Assembly: GCA_015207365.1 (NCBI GenBank)
Contig: JADEXA010000047.1
Location: 1-57,609 of the forward strand
Length of the DNA stretch: 57,609 nt
Reading direction: 5' to 3'
Source of the DNA: Vacuolonema iberomarrocanum LEGE 07170
GTDB taxonomy: Bacteria; Cyanobacteriota; Cyanobacteriia; Elainellales; Elainellaceae
Position 1 is the first letter of the stretch, and every line of letters begins with the position of its first letter. Under the pieces are notes generated by a model. The model was not told where the DNA came from. It worked only from the letters and a program-made list of their open reading frames with translations, and did not search any database. This document shows positions 26,844 through 34,444 of the stretch, piece by piece. Made by a program: the position numbers and the translations under genes.

Positions 26844-27089
26844 ATGGAAACAACGATGTTACTTGCTGGGTTGATAGTTATTTTTAGCTTGGGTGGCCCT
26901 ATCCTATTGCTCAGAGCAAAAAGGCTCGCTCAAACAAGACTGCCAGGAACGGTTTACAACAATACTGAGAAATTTAGAATTGAGGTTCTTTTCTATCTTG
27001 GGCTCCTCCTAATAGCAGTCATGCTGGTTTTTCTAGCCATTATCGCCAGCGCTACATTAATCAACTCAACCTTAGTCGTGCAAAACTGA
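26844..27089 (+). CDS. Small two-helix membrane protein
   Basis: The 81-residue frame has GAGG seven bases before its ATG and two strongly hydrophobic segments, residues about 4-24 and 48-73, separated by a basic polar loop (RAKRLAQTR). That pattern suggests an inner-membrane hairpin. I do not recognise a family. It is a lone plus-strand gene between two minus-strand genes, so it needs its own promoter. The start signal and membrane pattern support a real gene. Confidence 0.55.
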   Translation: METTMLLAGLIVIFSLGGPILLLRAKRLAQTRLPGTVYNNTEKFRIEVLFYLGLLLIAVMLVFLAIIASATLINSTLVVQN

Positions 27090-27133
27090 GGCTCAGAACT
27101 AAGTGTCAGAACTGATGACCTACAAGGCATTGA

Positions 27134-28408
27134 TCATTTCTTGAAAAATTGCTCGAAGTCGCCGGATTGGAAAGTGGCATCAGGATTTTGGGGACGGCGA
27201 TCGCCATAGCCGCTACGGTCAAGCCGTTCTTCTAAAAATACATACCGGCATTTAACATCTTGAAGGACGGTCGAGCTATTGATAGTCCAGTCTTTGAGGC
27301 AGGCACCGGTAAGATGGGCAGCGGTGAAGTCGGTGCCTATGCACAGCGTCTGGGAGAGATTGGCTCTCTGGAGTCCTGCACCTGCAAAGGTTGCCCCATT
27401 GAGATTAGCCCGTTTGAGATTGATACCGTGCAGCTTGGCCTTGGCAAGATTGACCCCTCGCAGGTCGGCATCGGCTAAATCAAGAGGTGACTGCCCCCCG
27501 GTACCAGAACTGTTGAGATGGGTTAGGAGTTGGCGAACCCTAGGATCCCGTAGGTTACTGGAGCCAAGGTGAGCCGACTCCAATTGTTGGACGTTCTGCC
27601 AGCGAACGCGGGTGAGGATAGTAGAGCACTGTTGGGAATTTGCAAAGCTTGTCCTGTCAAGAATGGCATTGGCAAAGGATGCCTCAGTCAGGTTGGCTCC
27701 GTTAAAGGCAGTTCCATCTATAACGGCCAAGTTGCGCAGAATCTCAAAATCCGGGTCGCCCTGGCGGATACAGCGTTCAATGTCTTTCGAGAGAAAATTA
27801 TTGGTGAGAGCGAGAGCGACCGCGATCGCAAAAACTACCACGAAAGCAGTGGTGAAAACAGCCGCACTGTCGTTGCCTCCGATGGCACCGAAAACGGCAA
27901 TGAAACCAGCAAACACGGCGGCAAAGGGAGCGGTGATGATAGTAACAGTGGTAGCAGTCATCGCAGCGCCAGTGCCAGTAATTATGGCTGCGCCAACAAT
28001 CACCACAGCGCTAACGAGCAGCACAGCAAAAGCGAACGCAGTAACATCGAAATCACGACCACCAGCGTCAGCACTAGGAGCAGTCAACATAAGTCCGAGC
28101 ACCATGATTGCCATCGTTTGGGAAAATCCGCATGCGATGACGAGCAGACCAACCAGCAGTTGTACTGCCTCCCATTGATTGGTTCGTCCTGCCTCTGCAT
28201 GACAAAACTTCGTCCCTACCAGGGTTGCTTCCACAAACCGGGTACCCCGAATCTTAGCTCCGCTAAAATCTGCTCCTGACAAATCCACCCCACGAAAGTT
28301 GCGACCGTTCAATATCGTGCCGCGAAAGTCGCGCTCGCCTGCGGCATAGAGCCGCAAGACCTTTTTTGCCGTGAGCCGCTGCCCACAGTATTTCCCCTGC
28401 TCTGTCAT
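27134..28408 (-). CDS. Pentapeptide-repeat membrane protein
   Basis: The 424-residue protein opens with pentapeptide repeats (residues about 35-70, for example NFRGVDLSGADFSGAKI). A hydrophobic middle follows (about 85-205) with four or five predicted membrane helices rich in Ala, Val and Gly. A second pentapeptide block (about 225-385) contains LRGVNLAKAKLHGINLKRAN and LQRANLSQT. The repeats should form right-handed beta-helices on the cytoplasmic side. The family is abundant in cyanobacteria and mostly without known function. The gene is not obviously part of the siderophore modules on either side. Confidence 0.85.
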   Translation of the reverse strand: MTEQGKYCGQRLTAKKVLRLYAAGERDFRGTILNGRNFRGVDLSGADFSGAKIRGTRFVEATLVGTKFCHAEAGRTNQWEAVQLLVGLLVIACGFSQTMAIMVLGLMLTAPSADAGGRDFDVTAFAFAVLLVSAVVIVGAAIITGTGAAMTATTVTIITAPFAAVFAGFIAVFGAIGGNDSAAVFTTAFVVVFAIAVALALTNNFLSKDIERCIRQGDPDFEILRNLAVIDGTAFNGANLTEASFANAILDRTSFANSQQCSTILTRVRWQNVQQLESAHLGSSNLRDPRVRQLLTHLNSSGTGGQSPLDLADADLRGVNLAKAKLHGINLKRANLNGATFAGAGLQRANLSQTLCIGTDFTAAHLTGACLKDWTINSSTVLQDVKCRYVFLEERLDRSGYGDRRPQNPDATFQSGDFEQFFKK

Positions 28409-28682
28409 GTCTCTTTTCCTTCAGGTGGATGGCACTGTCTCTAAGCAGGCTGGACAAGTCCATCAAAGCTCACCCCATCTTTTGGGCATATCACCCACAT
28501 TCCGAACTTCCAATTGGCACATCGAATATCTACAACGAAGGGGAAATTAGGGCTTGTGGAGATGATTGCGGGGTTGCAATCTGTCGATTGACCACTGCAC
28601 GACTAATCGTTGGGTGTGCAGTATGCTTCGGAGCGTAATCAATGCTGTCAGTCATCACTCGCGCTCTATGAATGACTTATGA
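28409..28682. other. Gap without recognised gene
   Basis: No open frame here has a recognisable product. The short plus-strand frame at 28429-28638 lacks motifs. The stretch ends at the IS6-like remnant. Confidence 0.35.
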
Positions 28683-28770
28683 TGGGTGGATGAAATCGAA
28701 GTGAACCTCAAAGGCAAGGATACGTATCTGTATCGGGTCGTGGATTCCAGAGGTCAAACCTTGGATTGTG
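28683..28770 (+). pseudogene. Remnant of an IS6-family (IS240-like) transposase
   Basis: From 28686 the plus strand reads VDEIEVNLKGKDTYLYRVVD, then SRGQTLD. This matches the stretch of IS6/IS240 transposases around the first catalytic Asp of the DDE core. Only about 30 codons survive, and they end next to the stop of the convergent binding-protein gene, so the fragment is inactive. Confidence 0.6.
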
Positions 28771-28777
28771 AAAAGTA

Positions 28778-29764
28778 TCACACGGAATCATTGATGAGAT
28801 AGCTGAACAAATCATCCAGTAAAAGGTCGAGTCCTTGAATGCCTGGAAAGCTCCAGTAGGAGTCGGGGACAACATGCACGCGATCGCTTTCCACCGCATC
28901 TAGCTGCTGCCACAGGGGATTGGCCTGGAGTTGAGAAAACATTGCTTCTGTATCCCTAAACTCCAACCCATAGACAAACATGACATCACCATCAGCTTTT
29001 TCTAACTCTTCCAGGCTGATCTGAAAACGAGGTCCATCGTCTAAGAAAACATCTTGAGCGGGAGGACGTTTGACTCCCGCTTCTTCAAGAATCTGCCCCA
29101 CCAGAGAGGACTTGACATAGGCAAAAATCCCATCCGCCCGGACACGAACCACAGACACCTCTGGTTCCTGGGGTTGACTAGCTAGGGCGATTTTGAATTC
29201 ACTAATTCGTTGTTCGTATTGGTCGAGGAGTTGTTGAGCTGCTTCGGTGCGGTTGACCAAGTCGGCGATCGCCAAAAAGTCATCTTTCCAAGTCTGGGCT
29301 TCCATCTTCATGGCTACCGTCGGTGCAACTTGTGACAGCCGAGAATACATCCGCTCCTGAAAATCAGCAATGATGATGAGATCGGGCTCTAGCTCTAGGA
29401 TGCGCTCTGCATTCGGGCGGGTGAGGTCACCCACGGAGGCGATATTGGCAACCTGTTCGGCTAGGTATGGCGGCACATCATAGGAACGATTGGTGAAAAC
29501 TCCGATACCAATGGGTTCCACCTCAAGAGCCAGGAGGTTATCGAGGGCTGGGCCGGGGGCAAGCAGCACAATCCGTTCGGGGGCGATCGGGATTTGTGTT
29601 TCTCCTAGGGCATGTTGAACCGTGCGTGTAGGACTAGCCGATGTGGGGTTGTCTGCCTCTACACTGGTCGGTGGCGCTGCGCCACTACAAGCCGAAATGA
29701 CCATCACAGTCGCTATGCTGAGGAGAAACAGTGAAACCAGACGACGCCAGGATTGATTGCTCAT
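28778..29764 (-). CDS. Iron-siderophore ABC transporter substrate-binding lipoprotein (module 3)
   Basis: The frame opens at 29797, but the ATG at 29764 (MSNQSWRR) gives a standard signal peptide ending in the lipobox VISAC and a product of 328 residues. The mature part shows TRTVQHALGETQIPIAPERI, ILELEPDLIIIADFQ and a C-terminal lobe with LEKADGDVMFVYGL and VVPDSYWSFPGIQG. It should deliver a ferric siderophore to an inner-membrane importer. The receptor 3 gene ends about 190 bases upstream on the same strand, completing the third module. Confidence 0.9.
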   Translation of the reverse strand: MSNQSWRRLVSLFLLSIATVMVISACSGAAPPTSVEADNPTSASPTRTVQHALGETQIPIAPERIVLLAPGPALDNLLALEVEPIGIGVFTNRSYDVPPYLAEQVANIASVGDLTRPNAERILELEPDLIIIADFQERMYSRLSQVAPTVAMKMEAQTWKDDFLAIADLVNRTEAAQQLLDQYEQRISEFKIALASQPQEPEVSVVRVRADGIFAYVKSSLVGQILEEAGVKRPPAQDVFLDDGPRFQISLEELEKADGDVMFVYGLEFRDTEAMFSQLQANPLWQQLDAVESDRVHVVPDSYWSFPGIQGLDLLLDDLFSYLINDSV

Positions 29765-29899
29765 CAACCAGTGTTTCGCATGACAAGTGTTTGGCATAAG
29801 CCACCTTCCCGAACGTTAATTACACGACTTTATTCACCGAACCCAAATCGGTTTATTATTACTTGGAAACGTGATTGTTGGTCTTTGGAAACATCATTA

Positions 29900-29927
29900 G
29901 CAAACAGGCATTGGCAAACAGACATTG
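29900..29927. repeat. 14-bp tandem duplication between receptor 3 and its binding protein
   Basis: GCAAACAGGCATTG is followed directly by GCAAACAGACATTG, differing at one base. It lies in the spacer between two genes of module 3. It may be a replication-slippage product or part of an operator; no further copy is seen. Confidence 0.5.
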
Positions 29928-29956
29928 GCTTTCCGCCTGATTCCGGCATCCAGCTT

Positions 29957-32599
29957 TCAAAATTCAATGGCTACCGTTCCGATGATGGTCAATGGTGCCC
30001 CAGGGTTAACTCTAAGGCGGCTATTCCCGGTACTCTCAAAATAGTCGACATCAAACAAGTTTTGGATGTTAAGCCCCACCCTCCAGTTATTGCGACGATA
30101 GAAAACTGCCGCATCTGTGCGGAAATAGCTTGGCAGTTCAAACGTATTTGCCGAGTCTCCTACGCGATTGTCAACATAGAAAAAGCCCAATCCAAAGCCC
30201 AATCCCTGCAAGTCACCATTCGGAATCTCATAGGTTGTCCAAAGGCTGGCGCTATTTCGAGGAACATTGTTAACTCGGTTGCCTTCGGGGGTTGATAAGT
30301 CATTGCCGTCAGTCACCTCGGCATCAATATAGGCATAGGATGCAATGATGTTCCATCCAGGGAGGATTTCCCCCGCGATATCCAGGCCAATGCCACGGCT
30401 CCGCTCTTCACCGATGGGAATCACAAAGCCGCTTCCAGGCGGTGCTGTGGGGTCGGGTGCAGCGACGTTGGTTCGTGTAAGGTCGTATAGCGCCAACGTA
30501 GAGGAGAGTCTGCCGCCAAACCAGTCAGCTTTAATACCAATCTCATACTGGGTACCCCGTTCTGGATCAACAAACTCTCCGTCGGCGGTGATGCTAAAAA
30601 CCGCATTAGGCTGAAATGAACGGGAATAACTCGCATAGAGTGACAGCGTTTCAATCGGTTGATACACCAAGCCAACCCGTGGACTGAAAACACTCTCTTG
30701 CCCGGATACACTCTCGTCACCCAGGAATGGGCTCACTTGTTCTAAATCTTGCTCAAGCAAATCGACGCGTCCACCAAGTACCAAAATCAAATTATCGGTG
30801 AGATCAATTTGGTTTTGCAGATAGAAACCCCAACGGGTTTGTTCAACTTCGCGCGTGAGCCCGACCACCAACTCCGATAAGTCTGGGCGAGGAATGACCT
30901 CGTACTCTGGATCAAAGATGTTGATGGGTGCGGCTAATCCCTGGCTGGTTGTGACTTCGCCCGTCTCTTGAGAAAAGTCGATGCCAAACAATAGCGTATG
31001 CTCAATGGAGCCCGTGTTGAATTCGCCCACAATCTCGGTTTGCACCGCAAAGGCTTCGTTTGTGCTGTCATTACTAATGAAAATTCGACTCAAATCCCCA
31101 GTTGCTTCATTGAGCATACTCGGTTCTGCCCGCAGGTTTAATTCATCCGAAGCTGTGTACTGAAAGGCCGTTCGCAATGTCCAATCATCGCTAAATCGAT
31201 GCTCAAGACGAGATTGTAAGCGATATTCGTCGTTCTCGAAAAAGTCGTCGGGTTCCCCTAGGATGCGATCGCTCGGAAGGTCGGCAACGCCATCTCCAAT
31301 CGCGACGACTCCCCGATCAAACGGGCGCTCGTCGTCTAAATACTCAAATTCAACGGTTAGGTCCGTTTGAGGAGTGAGCGCCAGGCTCAAAACAGGTGCC
31401 AGAAATACGCGCTCGATATCTTGATCGAAATCTCGAAAACCATCCCCCCGTTCGTAAGCAGCGTTGAGGCGATAGAGAACGCTGTCATCATCAGTCAAGG
31501 GGCCTGAAATATCCAGCTCTGGGCGAATCAGACTATTACTTCCGACCCGCAGTTGCAGCTCGTAAAACGATTCGGATAAGGGTTGCTCCGTAACGAGGTT
31601 AACCACTCCCCCAGGCTGACCGCTGCCATACAAAACCGATGCAGGCCCTTGGAGCACCTCGATGCGCTCTAGATTTGCCGTATCTCGCAGGCTCGGGTCA
31701 ACGGCTCTAAATCCATTTTGCAGAACGGTTGCGCTATCAAACCCACGAATCACAAAGGCATCCTCGGTATTGCCGAACGTATTGCCTTGAGAGACCCCAC
31801 TCACATTTCGCAAGGCATCCTGTAGATCCGTGATGGCCTGGTCTTCTAGCACCTCTGATGGAATGACTTGAATGGCTTGAGGAATCTCTAGGATAGGCGT
31901 GTCGGTACGGGTACCTGTTGTTGCATTGGGTGCTCGATAGCCTTGCTCGTCCGCCTCATCGGTCACAACAATTCGCAAGGGATCTTCCGCTTCGCCAGCT
32001 TGGGCAACCCCTGGCGCGACGCTCAGTGTCACTTGGGTATCTGTAACGCTAACGTCTGCCATTGGGGCCGTATCGGTTCCCGTTACAATCACTTGCACGC
32101 GGTTATTGGACAGTTCTCGTACCTGCACCAGGGCGATGCCTTCGGCAGGTTCAAACTCTAGAAATTCTTCGGCGTCTGGCAATAACAAAACGGCATTGGG
32201 AATTTCAGCGACGAGGGCATTGCCCAATGTCGTAGGGGCTGGAGCGATCGCCTCCCCCGAGTCTGTTTCCAGGATGATCTGCAGATCGGCTTCGGTGGGT
32301 TCTACCCGAACGTCTGTAATTTGAATCGGAGTTGTTTCGCTTTGTGCCTGCCATTGAGGCCAGTTAGTTGATGGCTGATTGTTTGTGAGGTGAGCATCTA
32401 GGAGAGCGTCGGAGGTTATTCGAGTTTGGGCATTATTAGTCGTTGATGCTTGAAGCGGTTCCAATAAAGCATCACGGGTTACGGATAATGTTTTATCAGG
32501 TAATGCTTGCGCGGATGCTACGTCTGCCGTCGTAAATTCTCCAATTAAGATCAATACGGCAATAAGGTGCAGTCTCTGAAAAAGCTTGCCCATTAACAA
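29957..32599 (-). CDS. TonB-dependent siderophore receptor with N-terminal AMIN domain, FhuE/FpvA-type (module 3)
   Basis: The 880-residue protein has a signal peptide (cleavage near VASAQA), a variable stretch, an AMIN domain (about residues 95-195) and a plug of a different type from receptors 1 and 2. This plug has IPQAIQVIPSEVLEDQAITD, VSGVSQG, FVIRGFDSATVLQNGFR and LERIEVLQGPASVLYGSGQP. That pattern is typical of the TonB-dependent siderophore receptor group including FhuA, FhuE and FpvA. The barrel ends in TVAIEF. It is therefore probably specific for another class of siderophore than its paralogues. The binding-protein gene follows and an AraC gene precedes it. Confidence 0.93.
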   Translation of the reverse strand: MLMGKLFQRLHLIAVLILIGEFTTADVASAQALPDKTLSVTRDALLEPLQASTTNNAQTRITSDALLDAHLTNNQPSTNWPQWQAQSETTPIQITDVRVEPTEADLQIILETDSGEAIAPAPTTLGNALVAEIPNAVLLLPDAEEFLEFEPAEGIALVQVRELSNNRVQVIVTGTDTAPMADVSVTDTQVTLSVAPGVAQAGEAEDPLRIVVTDEADEQGYRAPNATTGTRTDTPILEIPQAIQVIPSEVLEDQAITDLQDALRNVSGVSQGNTFGNTEDAFVIRGFDSATVLQNGFRAVDPSLRDTANLERIEVLQGPASVLYGSGQPGGVVNLVTEQPLSESFYELQLRVGSNSLIRPELDISGPLTDDDSVLYRLNAAYERGDGFRDFDQDIERVFLAPVLSLALTPQTDLTVEFEYLDDERPFDRGVVAIGDGVADLPSDRILGEPDDFFENDEYRLQSRLEHRFSDDWTLRTAFQYTASDELNLRAEPSMLNEATGDLSRIFISNDSTNEAFAVQTEIVGEFNTGSIEHTLLFGIDFSQETGEVTTSQGLAAPINIFDPEYEVIPRPDLSELVVGLTREVEQTRWGFYLQNQIDLTDNLILVLGGRVDLLEQDLEQVSPFLGDESVSGQESVFSPRVGLVYQPIETLSLYASYSRSFQPNAVFSITADGEFVDPERGTQYEIGIKADWFGGRLSSTLALYDLTRTNVAAPDPTAPPGSGFVIPIGEERSRGIGLDIAGEILPGWNIIASYAYIDAEVTDGNDLSTPEGNRVNNVPRNSASLWTTYEIPNGDLQGLGFGLGFFYVDNRVGDSANTFELPSYFRTDAAVFYRRNNWRVGLNIQNLFDVDYFESTGNSRLRVNPGAPLTIIGTVAIEF

Positions 32600-32681
32600 C
32601 CTCGCGGAATCAGTCGAACGTGATCAGCAGTCGAATTAGCCACTCGAATCGTTGCTGCTGCGCATAGAAATTTGGCCTTAA

Positions 32682-32696
32682 AGCAAATTCTTCTCA
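32682..32696. promoter_or_regulatory. Possible Fur-like site before receptor 3
   Basis: The minus strand reads TGAGAAGAATTTGCT. The first half matches the half-site before receptor 2; the second is degenerate. It lies about 85 bases upstream of the receptor 3 start. Confidence 0.35.
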
Positions 32697-32825
32697 ATTA
32701 GAATACAAGGCTTCCTTGAGAAATATGTTTCCTAAACGCATTTCTTTGGGTATTCGCCAGCGCTTGCAATGAGGAGAGCAACCTTTTGGAGCTATCTCTT
32801 GGCAAGGTGCATCCCACTTTTGTAA

Positions 32826-32920
32826 CCCTCACCCTACATCCCTCTCCCAGAGCGGGAGAGGGACTTTGAATTCGGCTCCTCTTCTCCCTTTTTGGGAGAA
32901 GAGGCTGGGGGATGAGGGGG
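32826..32920. repeat. Double-hairpin repeat of the CCCTCACCC type
   Basis: Two hairpins stand side by side: CCCTCTCCC / GGGAGAGGG (32840-32862) and CCTCTTCTCCC / GGGAGAAGAGG (32878-32904). They are enclosed by an outer CCCTCACCC...GGATGAGGG complementarity. Sequences of this kind are common dispersed intergenic repeats in bacterial genomes. No gene is present. Confidence 0.65.
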
Positions 32921-33071
32921 CAACTTGCAAAACTAGGATGTACTCTCTTGTCACAACTAAAAGTGGAGAGTCGTCCACTCATTAAAGAGCCTGAAATCTA
33001 TATATGGAGGGGCGATCGCCAGCCTATCAGACATCACTATGATCGCTTATGCCAACCTCCTTGCACCAATA

Positions 33072-33145
33072 TAGCGCTACGCGCTGAGGTAAAAACCAAT
33101 CACATTTTTGAAAGCCCCGCGCTGCGGGGCTTTCAAAAATGTGAT
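33072..33145. repeat. Variable-stem palindrome with conserved left flank
   Basis: A perfect 22-bp stem (33099-33120 with 33124-33145) encloses the loop GCT. The preceding flank (33075-33100), starting GCGCTACGCGCTGAGGT, is nearly identical to the flank of the palindrome at the right end of the window (57372-57398), although the two stems are unrelated. Apart from this and the double hairpin, the 658-base gap 32600-33257 holds no recognisable gene. Confidence 0.75.
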
Positions 33146-33257
33146 CTGTCCTCATCTCAATGCGTAAGGCTATACATGCGGCTTTTCTAAGGTGATGTCT
33201 TCCAAACGCATTGCGGCTTGACTAGAGTTCGATTTGCAGGAAACTAATCATGTTTTT

Positions 33258-34382
33258 CTACTTTCTAAAATGATGGCGACTGTAGAATTGAAAGGTTTTT
33301 GGACTGAGCCCAAACTGTTGATGGAAAGCTGTAGAAAAACTTGTTCGACTGGTGTAGCCAACTCGATCGGCTACTTCCATAATGTCTAGATCTAAGGTCA
33401 GCAACAATTCTTGTGCTTTGGCTAAACGACGAATTCTAAGATATCGATAGGGTGTGGTGCCATAAACGTGATGAAACCCTTGATTGAGCTTTAAGCGATT
33501 CAGGCCGACTTGGCGAGCCAAAACCTCAACCGATGGAGGGTTTTTAAGGTGGTAAGCCAAGATTTTTCCAGCTTGATAGATACTGCCTAAATCCTCTAAA
33601 TTCAGTGGATAGGATACTGAGTTTGATTGGTCAATCGCATTCAGTTGGAGGGCTACAAGTTCTAACGCTTTTCCTTCTAAATATGTCCGCCGAGTACGTC
33701 CGCTATAAGGGCAACAAAGGATTTGATGAATCACCTGGCGCATTTCTGAGGTTAAAGGTCTAACTAAATGACTCAATGTGGACAGCTCAGAATTGCTAAA
33801 TGGCTGAGTCGCTTGGGATAACTGCGCTGGCGATCGCATCATACTCAAGCAGTAGTCAAGGGCAGCTTGAGACGACGACGCTGAGCATCCAAATTGCGCG
33901 AGATAAAGGTTATTAATCCATTGACAAATAATGTTTTGATCTGGGGTTGGCAGACACTCTAAGACAGCCTGACAGTAGGTTTCAAAACTGGGGGGTTTGA
34001 AGAAAATCTCCACTTTAACCACGCGTTGTTGAGCGGGGAGAATACTCAAGCGTCTCAGGCCAAGGTAAAGACTGATCACAGTTTGGCCGCTTGTTTTCCC
34101 GGCGAGATGACTCGAAAATTCTAAACAGGCTCCTAAACCGAGGGAGTCAATGATGAGGGTATCCTGCATTTCATAGTCGAGAATGACGAGGGATAGATCA
34201 TCCCGTAGCGGAATCGTTTGACTATAACCCTGCCCAATTTTGGGAGACCATATTTTGATTTGATCAGAGACATCTGAGTGAAACAGCCTAGAGTCATCGG
34301 GACTCCCAGGGTAGAGATAATCTGATTTTCGCTTGATGAATTGTGTTGCCATATCGAGATCCGATGCAAGCCATTGGTCCAT
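33258..34382 (-). CDS. AraC family transcriptional regulator (PchR-like), copy 4
   Basis: The 374-residue protein resembles AraC copy 2 in length and motifs. It has IKIWSPKIGQGYSQTIPLRD in the N-terminal half, then the C-terminal helices LARQVGLNRLKLNQGFHHVY and IMEVADRVGYTSRTSFSTAF, ending FHQQFGLSPKTFQF. A shorter start at 34352 (MATQFIKRK) is possible. It lies 658 bases upstream of receptor 3 and just downstream of the two ABC exporter genes, all on the minus strand. It may regulate either group. A good Fur-like palindrome precedes it. Confidence 0.92.
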   Translation of the reverse strand: MDQWLASDLDMATQFIKRKSDYLYPGSPDDSRLFHSDVSDQIKIWSPKIGQGYSQTIPLRDDLSLVILDYEMQDTLIIDSLGLGACLEFSSHLAGKTSGQTVISLYLGLRRLSILPAQQRVVKVEIFFKPPSFETYCQAVLECLPTPDQNIICQWINNLYLAQFGCSASSSQAALDYCLSMMRSPAQLSQATQPFSNSELSTLSHLVRPLTSEMRQVIHQILCCPYSGRTRRTYLEGKALELVALQLNAIDQSNSVSYPLNLEDLGSIYQAGKILAYHLKNPPSVEVLARQVGLNRLKLNQGFHHVYGTTPYRYLRIRRLAKAQELLLTLDLDIMEVADRVGYTSRTSFSTAFHQQFGLSPKTFQFYSRHHFRK

Positions 34383-34413
34383 GCAATTTCATGATCAAGC
34401 TAGCATTGTATAC

Positions 34414-34428
34414 TGATAATTATTTTCA
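34414..34428. promoter_or_regulatory. Fur-like 7-1-7 palindrome before AraC 4
   Basis: TGATAATTATTTTCA has the half-sites TGATAAT and ATTTTCA around a central T, the best match to a Fur box in this window. It is centred about 40 bases upstream of the AraC 4 start and just past the end of the ABC exporter gene. Confidence 0.6.
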
Positions 34429-34444
34429 ACAAAGTGGGCGTCTT

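Noticed and set aside
27569..28279. 236-residue plus-strand frame rich in Ser and Asn
   Set aside because: It runs antisense to the pentapeptide membrane protein, whose repeats and membrane helices are clearly the real product.
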